Below, one piece after another: positions 1-12,419 of a stretch of 64,000 bases of DNA (its first letter is position 1; the number at the start of each line of letters is the position of its first letter). The notes beneath the pieces are model-generated. The model was not told the origin of the DNA, did not search any database, and worked only from the letters and a program-made list of their open reading frames with translations. Position numbers and translations under genes: made by a program. This DNA comes from Quercus robur (Eukaryota > Streptophyta > Magnoliopsida > Fagales > Fagaceae), in assembly GCF_932294415.1 (NCBI RefSeq), contig NC_065536.1, forward strand, positions 13,003,474-13,067,473, read 5' to 3'.

Positions 1-3000
1 TAGGACATCTTTGTCATGCTGAGACCCAAATTCTGCACCAAACTTTGCAATCATATCACTCCAGGCTAGCTTGTTGAATTTTTGATCAACCATACTTCCA
101 TTATGAACTTGCTCTAACATTAGATCAATAAAATATCGGTCCATCGATGGTGTCCAATCAGTTCTTTGGTGATAGCTATTGTTAAGTCTGGCACCTTCAG
201 AAAATTCCAAAATAATGTAAATATGGGGAAAAGTAATCTTTATTTGCTCATTTTTAAAAAAACAAAAAAACAAAAATTTTCTTTTAACTTCAATGATCAC
301 TATGTTTCATATTAAAGAGGGAGTAGGGACTTGTTCTCTTTCTGTTTTTTTCCCTAGGTTCAAAAAAAATATTTAAACATATCTTGACAAAATGCTATTG
401 CAATCAATGCAATATGAAAGAGCAAAGGTATATGTATCCAGACACATTGAACACATATATCTAATTGCTCATTGACTAAAGACCAAATACTTGAAGAGGG
501 AAAAAATAGGCAAATGCTGAGATTGCTTATAAGCTTGTCGAACCAAAATCTCACCAAAACCATTACATCCTAGATCTTGATGCGCTTCATTACATCGTTC
601 ATCAGAAGCTGGATTTCCATAAATCAAGCACAAGTCATTATAATTTGGCATCGGCATGATTCGGTATGGTTTTGCATCTGGGTGTTCCTACATAAACAAA
701 GTCTTAGCCAATAGTTATGTATACTCGAACTGACATTTAAGACTAAAATAAGTTGACAAAGCACCTTCACATATGCATCCCAAACATCATCAAAAGCTGT
801 GGCCATTTGCTGTATTTCATCCCATGAAAATTGTCTCTGTTCAAGAAGATTTTTCATATCAAAGTACTGCTTTTCCAAACTTCTATAACGACTTTTCAGA
901 AAATCTGTCATGTTGTAATGAGAATCGTTCCTTGAACAACATAAACATATCTATCCATGCTTGATTGTTGAAGGCGTAGTCAATCTTCTTCCCCTTATGC
1001 ACTTCCTCTAGCATTACATCTATGAGGTAACGGTCCATTGAAGGTGTCCAATCTGTGGTCAAACAACCACTGTTTGCATAGCATTGGATATTCATATCCT
1101 CCCCTATTACAAAGCAAAGATTTTGTTAATTCATGCAATAAGAAATATGTATTTCAAAGATGATAAGTCCAATGAGACAACATATGCTTTATTTTTTTTA
1201 ATTAAATGCTGTGGTAACACTCGTTTTAGCCAAAGTTAGATATATCAGCATTGTCAACCCCAGTCAACAACCATTTAGAAACATTTAGAATGATAATTGC
1301 ATGGGTTCTGGTACATCAGAATTATGATAGCAATGAAAGAAAAGGAAATAATGCAACTGAAAGGAGACTGATATAGTAGGTTAAGAACAAAACAAAGAAA
1401 ATAAGACAATAAATAAGCAGGTAATAACTTCCTTAAATTATTTGGGAAGCTCTTGCTGCAGAAACAAGAAACCTACCAATTCTCAAATCTGGTTCTTCAC
1501 TGCCAAGATCTGCATTGCATGTCGAAATGTTGTATCTTCCATTACAAACTTCTTCACCATATATAACACATAATTTGTGATAGCTGGGAACAGATTTATT
1601 TCTATATGACTGAGCATCGGGATGCACCTGCATATTTTACACATAAGTCACATAATAAAACTACAAATATCTAAAGGATACAAGAATGAGTAAATAGAAA
1701 TTCACCTTGGTATAAGAATCCCAGACATAATCCTCAGCAGTTACCATTTCTCCTGTTTCATCCCAAGAAAACCCACTGTGATCAAGAAGAACCTTTATAT
1801 CATTATATTGTCCCCTTAAATGTTTGTATCTATTCCTCAGACCATCTTTGTCATGGTGAGATCCAAATTTTGCATTGAACAGTCTAACCATTTCAATCCA
1901 TGCCTCGGCCACAAATCCATGACCAATTTTATTCCCTCTAAGCACCTGGTCTTGTAACAATTCAATAAGGTAACGATCCATTGTTGATGTCCAATTTGTT
2001 CTCCAACATTCTCTATCAGAAGAGGCATGGCCCTCCTTTTCTTCAGCTACAGGATAGGTAAAACTGACTGATTTATAAGGATAATAGATAACTTCTATTA
2101 ATCAAAACGTTTCAGACTTTTAAACATAAATTAAGCTAGAAGAACATTATACTTGCCATCCCTTCACAAACGGTAATTCATATAATTCAACATCATCGAA
2201 TAGCAATAAGATGGGGTAGAGAACAATATCCACAGCCCAGTAAATCTGTCCTAACCCTAAGAGAAAATTTAAAGAAATTATTAAAATGAATTAAAATCTC
2301 ATGGATCTTAATGAACTGGGCATGCCTACAGGCACGTAATTAAAAAACTAGAACCTATAAATCAATTTTCCATTTAAGGAATGCAAACATGAGAAAAAAA
2401 TAACTGTAATACAGAATACGAATCTCTCTAATTAAACATATCTGATAAAATTCCATTTTGTGAAGCTTAAAGACCTACTGGACATCCGAATATTAACCAA
2501 AGTCTTAACTGTGATTATCAATAAATCCCAACTGGCATGTATAAAGACGAAACCAGATTTTTTATTTCGATAAGTAAACAGAATTATACTAATAAATTGG
2601 AGAGAAGTGTCCTCAAGAATACAGGCTCCCTCTAAAGGTCCTCCTTTTAATTCAAGAAATGAACCTCACCCATCTTGATCTGTATGATATCATCTTCAAA
2701 GTTTCTCCCTTGCAATAAATGACTGCAATGTCCATTGCTTACTGCATTTCCAAATATCAATCTCAAATTGCAATAGTTTAGCAAGGTCTTTCTACAATAC
2801 GAATGTGCATCTGGGTGTGCCTACATCAGCAATTGTACGCATGAAATACAGAAAAAATGAATACCAATAACCAAATATATATGATAGTGTACCTTGATGT
2901 AATTATCCCATACATAATCATCTGCTGATATCTTTTGTTGAATTTCATCCCAAGAAAATCCCTTTACCTCAAGTAGACTCTTCACATCAGTATAATATTT

Positions 3001-4570
3001 CAATAATTTCTTAAAACGGTGTTTTAAGAAACTCTTTCCATATTTAGAGCCAAATTTTCCATTGAACAAGGTGAGCATATCATTCCATGCTTGTTTCTTG
3101 AATGTATTACAGATCTTATTGCCTTTTTTAAGTTGCTCCAGCAAAAGTTTGACAAAATATCGGTCCATGGCTGGTGTCCAATCTATTTTTGAATGCTCTT
3201 TACTTGCCGGTACAAAGCTATTCATTGCTACACCTAATCAGTAAAAGCAGTTTTTATTCATTAAAAACAGATTATACTTCTTGAATACTCATTACTATAA
3301 GCTAACATAGAACATATGTAATTTCAATCAATCTTGCTGCACCCAGTTCCTAGCTATCAAATGAAGTAAGATATGCAACTTCCCAAAAAATAAACCACCA
3401 GGACCAGTTCAATCAAGTGTTCACACAAAGCCAAGCACAATGTGCTCATTTCACTGCAACATTTTTTTCTCTTTTCCGTGGATGGGAATAAAGGTGCTTG
3501 TTTCTCCCATAATACTGACAGGTTTGCAAAACAACAGCAACTACAAGTCTTATAATTAGGTACTACTTAGGTCATAATTGGCTAAGCTCAGAATCAGCAG
3601 TAACCACAATTCTGATTCTTGTGGAAAGCAGACCATGGTTGACTGCCCAAAGATTGGCTAAAAGAGAGATTGCAGTGTACAAATTTCAAAGATGGTAAAA
3701 GGCCATTATTACTTCAAAATTCATTAAATTCTAAGGGGCACAGAGTCCCATCTATCTCTGGATAGACTCATGAAAAAAAGGGGGAGGGGGTTGTTGCTTA
3801 TGGCCGTTTCTTGTTTTATGCATACTCTCTAGAATAAAATAGTACTAATAATAAATAATAAAGAATTAGATAGTATAACCAAATCAATCACAATGAAAAA
3901 TAGTAATTTAAGCAAAAAAACCCAATAGCATACATTCCAATGCCAATGGCATATGCATCATTTCTGCTGATCCATGACAGGATATAAAAACACACCAGTA
4001 TTCACTCCTTGAATGTCATCATCAAAGTCTATATCACGGCTTGATAGGCTGTATCTTCCATCTGCTGTTGTATGTGCATATACCAAGCACAAATCATTGA
4101 AATTCATCAAGGCTTTGTTTCTATAAAACTGTGCCTCTGGGTGAGCCTGCATGTATATAATGTCAAGTAACCACTCACTATGACACCAAAGGTGTAGATC
4201 AAATTTAAACATTGACAAAACTAATGCACCTTGATGTAAGCATCCCAAACATGATGACTGGCAACCACCATTTGTTTAGTATCGTCCCATGAAAATCCAT
4301 TCTGATCAAGTAGACTCTTTACATCATTGAATTGAGTCCACAAATTAGTGTAATGACTTTTCAAGACCTTTTCATCATATGGGGATCCAAAATAGGCATT
4401 GAACATGGTCAGCATATCAGTCCAAGCTTGTTTGTTGAATGTATGGCCCATCCTATTCCCCCTATGCACCTGATCTAATAAAAGATCAATAAAATAGCAC
4501 TCCATTGCTGGTGTACAGTTTGTCCTTGTACGATCACTACATGCAGGCATTTGGGTGCCCATTTCTTCCC
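1..4570 (-). CDS. Myb/SANT-like multi-module gene, copy A (partial, lesion-bearing)
   Basis: Probable nuclear DNA-binding protein of the Myb_DNA-bind_3 (L10-interacting MYB-like) family, minus strand, running off the left edge. Exons, first to last: 4230-4570 (ATG at 4562), 3996-4146, 2893-3233, 2670-2820, 1706-2046, 1477-1627, 765-1103, 555-687, 1-194 (incomplete). They form modules 1 to 5 of the six seen in copy B. Each odd exon carries the motif pattern W-T-P-x-M-D-R-Y through G-F-S-W-D to V-W-D-x-Y-x-K; the following exon starts H-P-[DE]-A and contains a D-L-x-L-I-[YF] block. Two defects are visible. Module 4 lacks two bases near 906 compared with copy B and shifts into an early stop. The first conserved Trp of module 1 is Cys (TGT for TGG). 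Introns follow GT-AG. Intron 1 (4571-7722) has gained a LINE and a MITE absent from copy B. Likely a decaying duplicate, although skipping module 4 would keep the frame. Confidence 0.75.
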
Positions 4571-5416
4571 CTACAACATTGAGACTATCATTCTAGTGAT
4601 AGAGTCCTTTTACATGCTAAGCTTCCAATACATAAACAATAAGTCAACCTAGTCCTTAGCTATAGAGGTGGAAAATTGAAATTCACCAGAAATATCTGAA
4701 ACCCATTAATAAGATTGCATACCTGTTTCAATTCATTTAACAATTCAAACACAAACTATTGATCATTGAAGCTAACACACTGATTATACCAATGTTTAGA
4801 ATCCTCCAGAGTTCTTAGGCTAACTTCATCATGGAATTCCTAAAATCTTATCTATTTGTTCTGAATTGAGTGGATTGCTAATGGCACATCATCAATAATT
4901 TAAATAGATACCAAAATGGTGATAGTCAATATTTTTTTAAAATGTACATCATAAATCTAATCCACTCATTTAAAAATGAATGTAAAATATTTTAGGAACT
5001 CTATAATTGCAAAATAAAAATTCAAACCCAAATCAGCTATCAAAATGAAGATAATAAAGAGATACTACTGTAAAATTCCAGCTCAAATTATACATAATAA
5101 CACCTTGTTTAATTCTCAAGAAAACTGATAGAAAATGAAAGAGGGGGAAAATATTCAATTATATGTGGTCCACAAAAGGATGAATTAAGCCAAATTTCCA
5201 ATACAAGTATGCCAAAGGTCTGCACGCTGTTTCAACATGCTTAACTCTTTCAAAAATCAAGAGTACATTTTAAATGAGTGATGCTACAAATTTTATAACA
5301 TAAGTCTTACAAACACACACAAACAAAAAGTTCAGAACATTTATTATGTTGTTGTGGCACTAAACACATTCATTATCGTGTCCATTTGCAAGCCTTTATA
5401 GTAAATTTAGCAATAG

Positions 5417-6542
5417 TGGAGGAGGGTGGTGGCTTTAAAATATGGGGAAGAGTGGGGGGGGTGGACCTCAAAACTGGGTAGGGGAGTTCATGGGTGTGGT
5501 TTGTGGAGAGGCATTCGCATGGGTTGGGAGGATTTTAGTAAGAATTGTCAATTTGTTGTTGGGTTGGGGAATAGAGTGAGGTTTTGGCAGGATGGGTGGT
5601 GTGGGGGTCAACCTTTTTACTTGGCCTTCCCAAGGTTGTATGGTATTGCTATTGATAAGGAGATATCTGTTGAAGCCTCCTTGTCAAGGCAAGGGGAGGA
5701 GGATAGACGAACTTGGGAGGTTCGTTTTACTCGAGAATTTAATGATTGGGAGATGGAGGAAGGGCTACATTTTCTTTGTATGTTGGGAGCTAATACTCCT
5801 CCTATGGATGTGGGAGACCGGATGAGGTGGAAGTTGAAGGTTAATGGGGATTTTGATATCCGGTCATATTATAACAAATTAAGGAATTCTCCTTCAATAG
5901 TCTTTCCGTGGAAAGCTATTTGGAAAGTAAAGGCCCCTACGCGAGTCTCCTTTTTTGTTTGGTGTGTAGCTTGGAATAAGATCCTAACGGGTGATAACCT
6001 AAGATTGAGGAGACTGGTGTATTTTGTGGATTGGTGCATTATGTGTAGACATTGTGGAGAGTCGGTAGATCATTTACTTCTTCATTGTGAGATGGCTTAT
6101 CGGTTATGGAGTTTTGTCTTTATAACTTTTGGCTTGTATTGGGTTGTACCTAGTTCGATCCCAGACTTGCTTTTTGGCTGGTGGAATTGGTTGGGGAAAC
6201 ACTCGTCTCAGATATGGAATTTAGTTCCGTTGTGCATCTTTTGGTGTATTTGGAAGGAACGGAATCGGCGGACTTTTGAGGATTTGATTAGCTCCGGTGA
6301 TCAGATGCTGGCTTCTTTCAGTGGGACTCTTTTTGATTGGTCTCGGGCTTGGGGACTCACGACTAGTGATTCTCTCCCTTCTTTCATTATCTCTCTCTCT
6401 CTTTGTAATTAATTTGTGATTTGGCTTTCTTTTTTGCTTTTTCGTTGTTTCCTCCTTGTACTTTTTGGGTTTGCTCTATGTTTTTTATGCATAGAGCAGC
6501 CATTCGTATATATAACATTCTTACTTATCAAAAAAAAAAAAA
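5417..6542 (+). mobile_element. 5'-truncated L1-type LINE with target site duplication
   Basis: Inserted sequence ending in TTACTTATC plus poly(A), flanked by the 14-bp duplication aaatttagcaatag at 5403-5416 and 6543-6556. Copy B of the segmental duplication has the empty site (atttagcagtag near 49840), so the insertion is later than the duplication. Only the 3' part of ORF2 remains. Confidence 0.9.
5426..6412 (+). CDS. LINE ORF2 C-terminal fragment (zinc-binding RT-associated domain)
   Basis: Open frame of about 328 codons and the C-terminal part of a plant L1 ORF2. It covers the region after the reverse transcriptase, including a zf-RVT domain with W-K-A-I-W-K-V-K-A-P and the cysteine/histidine cluster C-x2-C-x3-S-V-D-H-L-L-x-H-C. 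It ends with the W-C-I-W-K-E-R-N-R-R-T-F motif typical of LINE tails. There is no RNase H domain, unlike the LINE at 52.7-58.5 kb, so this is a different lineage. The frame is intact to its stop, but the start is only the truncation point and the catalytic domains are missing. It is not a functional gene. Confidence 0.85.
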   Translation: MVALKYGEEWGGWTSKLGRGVHGCGLWRGIRMGWEDFSKNCQFVVGLGNRVRFWQDGWCGGQPFYLAFPRLYGIAIDKEISVEASLSRQGEEDRRTWEVRFTREFNDWEMEEGLHFLCMLGANTPPMDVGDRMRWKLKVNGDFDIRSYYNKLRNSPSIVFPWKAIWKVKAPTRVSFFVWCVAWNKILTGDNLRLRRLVYFVDWCIMCRHCGESVDHLLLHCEMAYRLWSFVFITFGLYWVVPSSIPDLLFGWWNWLGKHSSQIWNLVPLCIFWCIWKERNRRTFEDLISSGDQMLASFSGTLFDWSRAWGLTTSDSLPSFIISLSLCN

Positions 6543-6561
6543 AAATTTAGCAATAGCTTTA

Positions 6562-6695
6562 TGTCCTGTTTGGATGGAAGGGAGAATGAGGGGGAGTGGA
6601 GGGGAATAGAGTAGAGTTGGCTAAAAATAAGCTAATTTTGTGCGAAATCTACTCTACTCTACTCCCCCTCCCTCTCCCTCAATCCAAACGGACCA
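6562..6695. mobile_element. Tourist-like MITE (TTA target site)
   Basis: 134-bp element starting tgtcctgtttggatgg and ending ccaaacggacca, so the ends are inverted repeats. It is flanked by TTA at 6559-6561 and 6696-6698. Copy B has the uninterrupted site (gctttagtg). A 3-bp TTA duplication suggests the PIF/Harbinger (Tourist) class. A relative lies at 27925-28055. Confidence 0.85.
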
Positions 6696-6823
6696 TTAGT
6701 GTTTTCCCAGTTTAAATATTACTTAGTTGATTAAATGAAGAACTACACTAAAAAAACGCACTAATCCAAGCTAATATTCAAAACACTAAACCCTCTCTAA
6801 CATTTGGTTTCAAATATATTATA

Positions 6824-7040
6824 GAGTAAATTTCATTAACTTACCCTGAGGTTTGAGTTAATGTCAATCGGGTCCAAGACATTTCAAAACTGACCAATTT
6901 GGTGCCTAAACAATAAACATTGTTAGGTTCATTTGTCATTTTTCCCTTCTCTCTTAGGGACCAAATTAGTTAGTTTGAAATGTCTTGGACCTGTTTAGTA
7001 TTTAGCCCAAACCCCAGGGTGGGTTAATGGAATTCACCCT
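6824..7040. mobile_element. MITE with about 33-bp terminal inverted repeats
   Basis: The left end agtaaatttcattaactta and the right end mirror each other through the ggtttg motif. Flanks share atattata (6816-6823, 7041-7048), an 8-bp duplication that would suit a hAT-type element, though the site is AT-rich. Also present in copy B at 49993-50465, so it predates the duplication. A relative lies at 63616-63821. Confidence 0.7.
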
Positions 7041-7722
7041 ATATTATAAGACTACAATTTACAACTCCAATTAGTCTATCAAATAAGCGAATACACCGAA
7101 AACGTACCAATCCAAAATTGCAAGATTACATCTAATTACAACTTAAAATCCTAATTAGTTCAGTCAAATAAAGAGATTAACTAAAATTCTAGCACTAACC
7201 CTCTCTAGCATGTAAAAAATCACAACACTACAACTCTGATTAGCCGATCAAATGAAGCAGATACACCCAGAATATACTAATCCAAGCTACAATTCCAACA
7301 TTAGCCCTCTGTTTGGTAGCCAAGAAAACCAAAACGAAAACAAAAATTTTTTTTTTAAATATAATTTTACACAAAAAAAAAAAAATAGAGATTCCATTAA
7401 CAAAATTCGTGAACTGTTTCGTTTACCTACTGCTAGATTAAAATTTTCGAATTCCGATTCTAAAAATAAATAAATAAATAAAGCCAGAATAAGTGAAGCT
7501 ATTTAGAGAACTAGACGAATAGTATAACGAAGATGAAATAAAAATTTCAGATTCAAAGTTTTTTTTTCTTTTTTATTTTTTCTTTTTAAGTTTTTTTTTT
7601 TTTTTTTTCATTTGTTTCTCAGTAACCAAACAGATCATAAGCTAATTCCATACTTTTATTATGTAACATATATGTGCGTGTGTGTTGATATGGAGAGATA
7701 GTTAGAGATTAGGGTTTGGTAC

Positions 7723-7850
7723 CTTTGATTTGTGGAGAGAAATCGCAGAGAGAGAGAGAGAGTGAAGAAGCGAAACTTCGAGGTGTGACTTGTTAGAAAG
7801 GATTTACGAAGAACACTGTGGCGGCTGTTTGGATGTTTTCACAGACATAC
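7723..7850 (-). other. 5' UTR exon of Myb copy A
   Basis: A GA-rich leader on the minus strand ends in CAAAG followed by GTACC, a good splice donor at 7722. The same leader and donor occur at 51110 in copy B, and the next acceptor in both copies lies just before the first ATG. The transcription start is not determined; the upper limit is approximate. Confidence 0.5.
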
Positions 7851-7939
7851 TCCTCTCCGTGGATAGCTATATCCTGCACCTGTTCAATGATATATTAGTA
7901 CTCTAGGAAAGGATGTGTCACATGTGTGAGAGTGGTTTA

Positions 7940-7940
7940 C

Positions 7941-7986
<46 letters not shown>

Positions 7987-9090
7987 CAAACTAATTCTAA
8001 GGAAAACTCTTCAAATTCTTTTTTTTTTTTATTAAATGTGAATTTTTAAAATTTGAGCATTAGATTGTATGTTCTTTATTGATAGGCCGAAAAACGTATT
8101 GACCCCTTATGATGAATTAATTGATTAATTAGTCAAGTTTATTAATTAATCAAATTAACATGCAAGATGCGTAGTAACACAAATAAATCACCAATTAAAC
8201 AAGTATGCAGCAGAAAATAAATTGACACGGCTATTTGTTTATGAATGGGGAAAATCTACACGGCAAAAACCTTACCGGGTAATTTTAAGGTCACCACTCC
8301 CGATAATCCACTATTATCACAACAAGCGGTTACAAGCAAAGGAATCTTAGTACCTTATACCAACCTACAGTTGAATCCTTACCTCAATATCCAATTGGAC
8401 TTGTTCTGTAGTGACAATCTCTCCTTTTAATGCACGGCTTCCAGTACGTGACTAACAAATTTCGCAGATCCCAGTACGCGACTTCAATCACCAACTAAAG
8501 AAGTTTGTTGACTACAAAATTCTTCAGATCATCACACGATGAAGATTAAGAAGTTCCTTGATTACAAAATCCTATAGTGCACAAACACAACTGCTTCTTC
8601 ACAAGAAATATGAACTAGAGCAAATTCTATCTCCGGTCACAATTTGCATGAACAAACTTTGCACTTGTGCAACTTGTGTTACCTTTGAAGGCCCTTAAAA
8701 AAATCATTATATATGTCTAGGGCTGTGAGAAAAGAAAACTCAAATATATATTTATGGATTGAATGAAAAATAGTCCTGAAAAACTGAACTTCATAAACCT
8801 CGATAAATACCCTATTTGTTGAGCTACTATCGAGTCACGGGTTGGAACAGCTCTTCAAGGCTCAATAGATGCTAGCTGTCGAGCTTTAATGAACAGCACT
8901 TTTCACATTTGAATCTTGAACAGACTTGTATGGCTTTAACACTTGAACTTGAAATCTTGTTTCTTGAAATATTAAACACATTGTAGATCTATCCAAATAC
9001 AAGTAAAATACGTTTTGTCAAAAGATTATCCAATTACATAAAATAGTGACATATGTTCCTAACATGTGTAACACATATGTCCTAACATTT
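7940..9090. repeat. Poly-T tract and unclassified inserted sequence
   Basis: Starts with a T-tract (about 7948-7986). From about 8060 to 9085 there is sequence missing from the aligned place in copy B (around 51880), so it is probably an insertion. It has no useful open frame and no clear ends. It may be a decayed retrotransposon piece. Confidence 0.35.
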
Positions 9091-9215
9091 ATGTTATTAA
9101 TATACAAATTTTAGAAATTAAAAAATTTAATCTTCTTGAAATTTTGCAAGTATGGGAGAATAATAAGAACATATAATGTAATGATTAGATTTTTAAGATT
9201 CACATTTAATAAATA

Positions 9216-9257
<42 letters not shown>

Positions 9258-10790
9258 AGTTTGAAGAGTTTCAAACTTTTTCCATTATCTTATGAGTCGC
9301 ATTTAAGATTTATAATTTTTTTTTTTTATTTCACAACACATGCTGCGAAATGGAGAATAAGAATAATAATATATATATGAAAAAATTTTGCAACAAACTT
9401 GGTAGTAGTTTAAGTCTACTACTCCACTTAATATCTTTTTATTAGATGCAAATTTTGATAAATCCACATTTGAATTATATTTTCTTTTCATATTCTCTAT
9501 GTTTGCAAAAATTTTAGAAGATCAAAAATCAATAACTATATTATCAATCAAATACTTAAATTTCAAGTTTTTGTAATCTAAAATTATACATAAAATATAA
9601 GTTTATAGATTAAATAGAAAATAAAATCTGATTGACATGAAATTTTATATGTGTTAAGAATATTAAGAACTTGCAATTTAACAATTAGATTCTTGACATA
9701 TTACCATGTTAATTTTTTAAATAGGAGTTGTAACCTTAGGCTATAACCAAGTTTGTAGACAAACTTTGTTCATACATATATATCTCGTGCATGAGATTTT
9801 TTTTTTATAGTCTTATTATCAATTGTAAATCAATATGTCCTTAGATATAGTATATTACACTTTTTAATTAAATTTAATGCAACTAGGTGGTGGAAAATTT
9901 GAATTTAATTAAGGAAGTTAGTATACTGCATTTGAACCTAAGAATGTGTATTTAAATTTTGTCCATACAGTAAGTTTAAAATGTCTCCTCTTTATAAAGA
10001 AAACGATTTTTCTTAGCAATTGGCCTTGGTCAATGCATTATGTTTTACAAAACAATATTTTATACAATAATACTATAGCCTTCCGAGAGGTTATGGCAGG
10101 AGGAATACGCTTGGAAGAATATTGACATTGTCCTATGTTTGTAAATATTTTATGAATTTCTTTTAGTTAAAAAGAAAGTTTGGCTATAGACTTGATTGTA
10201 ATTTAAGATTACAACTCCACCTTATAAAAAAAAAGGAAAAAAAAAGATTATAACTCCTACTTTAAAAATTAATATGATTACATATTTTGAAAAAAATTTC
10301 ATTAGAATACATGTTCTTTATGTTTTTAATACATGTAAAATATTTTCATATTAATCGGATTTTATTTACTATTTGATTTATAAACTTTTTTTTGAATAAT
10401 TTTAGATTACAAAAATTTGAAATTTAAACATTTAATTGATGACATAATTATTGATTTTTGATCTTTTGTAAATTTTGCAAACATGGAGGATATAAGAAGA
10501 AAATGTTCTTTATGTTTTTAATACATGTAAAATATTTTCATATTAATCGGATTTTATTTACTATTTGATTTATAAAATTTTTTTTGAATAATTTTAGATT
10601 ACAAAAATTTGAAATTTAAACATTTAATTGATGACATAATTATTGATTTTTGATCTTTTGTAAATTTTACAAACATGGAAGATATAAGAAGAAAATGTAA
10701 TCTAACGGTGGATTTATCAAAATTTACATCCAATAAAAATATAACAATATTTGACTACAATCTTAGTTATAGCTTACTAGCCTTTAAGCA
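9091..10790. mobile_element. Large foldback / long-inverted-repeat element
   Basis: The sequence at about 9400-9740 reappears in inverted, diverged form at about 10247-10760. Shared landmarks are gatcaaaaatcaataa on the left and its complement on the right. The interior has no coding frame. A related pair surrounds the LINE in copy B (51880-52590 and 58800-59090). A (TA)n run lies at 9221-9252. Class uncertain (Mutator-like or foldback). Confidence 0.5.
10311..10694. repeat. 192-bp tandem duplication in the right arm
   Basis: Two near-identical units, 10311-10502 and 10503-10694, both starting atgttctttatg. The corresponding arm at 58880-59080 has one unit, so the duplication is specific to this copy. 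Confidence 0.85.
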
Positions 10791-10878
10791 CGCGCGTACT
10801 CAAAGGCTCTTCTATTTTTTGGGTAAGAGTTAATTTAGAGCATTTATTATAATTTGGGATTACTATATCTTTCAATCA

Positions 10879-10920
<42 letters not shown>

Positions 10921-11041
10921 AGGGGTGTGATGAAAGGCTTTTTTTGTGATTGGAAGATAAAGTAATCCCAAATTATAATAAATGCTCTAAATTAATTTTT
11001 ACCCAAAAAATAGAAGAGTCATGCCCGTGCTCAGAGGCTAG
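10787..11041. repeat. Hairpin-forming inverted repeat around poly(A)
   Basis: Two arms of roughly 95 bp, both outer ends reading actagcct inward, flank a poly(A) run (10879-10917). Shared inner text includes the inverted pair of taatttgggattact and agtaatcccaaatta. Likely a small foldback element. Confidence 0.75.
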
Positions 11042-12419
11042 TATATTGAAAGGTAGTCTCCATCATATTAAACATCTTCTATATAATTTTTTTTGTCTGA
11101 ATTAAACACCTTCTATATAAATTTCTATTTCTAATTTAACTCACATGTTTCTTACTTTTTATCAAATAAAAAAAATGTACATCTGCAATTAACTTCTATA
11201 TCATGAAGCAAGGGATAATTTTGCCTTAGTAGACAACATGTACATGCATCTTGAAGGGCAACATACTTATTCACTACTTACTACACACTCGCAAAATTAA
11301 AATATTATTACATGCCTCAAATCCTTTTAGCCGAACCTGTGTACGATGTCCTCCATCTCCCTTAAATCTCCCTCACCAGTCACCACCATAATAATGGGAA
11401 AAAGAACCACAATCAGATATGGAATTTCCTAAGGGGAAAAAAAAATCAAATATAATATTAGGACAATGAATTATTATAATGAATAAATTCATGATAAATT
11501 CTTTTGTAGACACCCCCCATAAGTAAGTCGATCCCTACAAAACATGTATAGCCTTAGATGTCTTCACCCAAAAAAAAAAAAAATGTATAGCCTTAGGTGA
11601 AGGATTCTTACACTACAAATTTATGACTGCAGCAAATTAGTAATTTCATATTAATTTTTTAATGTTTTCTGATTAAAAAAACTTGTTGCCAAGTGAAAAT
11701 TCATCAAAATTTGGCCATTCAAGTCAAAAAGCTAATTGGACATATAAAAAATATAAATGAAAATTACATAAATCATGGTACTAACTTTTAATAAAAATTG
11801 TAATATTTACAAAATCATTTTTCCAAATAGATTTGTGGTCTATAAATTAAGATGGTTTCAACAGCTTATTGAATTTGGTTTCAGAAAGAAGAATTTTTAA
11901 CCAAAGATTTCAACATCTAAAATTACATCCAATTAACACCGGTGCTAAACTACTAATCACACAGTACAACTTTCTAGGTTTGATTAACACTCCCTTGAAG
12001 ACAAAAAAAGAAAAAGAAAAAAGAATTCATCAAGAAAATTTAGCGTTACTCACTTAGGTTTCAACCTCCATTCTTGAACAACTTTTTATTGCTACACTTG
12101 TTAAGTGCTTCCACTACAAACAACTGCTCCATTTGCTGGTTTTTGTTTTGCTTTGGTTCGGGCAGCACATTCACCAAATTGAAATACGAAAATAGTTCTG
12201 GAAACAAGCTTTTGCTTAAGAGACTCATGATGGAAACATTTAGATGTGGTGTGATAATTGATAAGCATAACCAGTTAAGAGTTGTAGGAGGTTATGTTAG
12301 AGGTAGGTTTTTGTTTTGGAGTGGGAGACTAATTAAACGTGTTTGTGTGGTTGTTTGTTCTTTTAAAATGAAAAATACTATCAAACGTGGGTTGCCATTT
12401 GCCAATATGGATAATAGTG
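11042..12419. other. Non-coding AT-rich stretch
   Basis: No gene recognised. It contains a 25-bp poly(A) micro-insertion (11558-11582). The open frame at 12074-12484 has no recognisable domain and runs into a homopolymer tract. Confidence 0.4.
11558..11582 (+). mobile_element. Poly(A)-only retroposon micro-insertion
   Basis: About 25 bp, mostly A, flanked by the 14-bp direct repeat atgtatagccttag at 11544-11557 and 11583-11596. This looks like a retrotransposition event that kept almost only the tail. Confidence 0.6.

Larger units (their letters stand above)
4571..7722 (-). other. Intron 1 of Myb copy A
   Basis: Non-coding stretch between the leader exon and the first coding exon. It holds a 5'-truncated LINE (5417-6542), a Tourist-like MITE (6562-6695), an older MITE also present in copy B (6824-7040) and a poly-T run near 7560-7610. 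Apart from these it aligns with 48981-51109. Confidence 0.55.
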
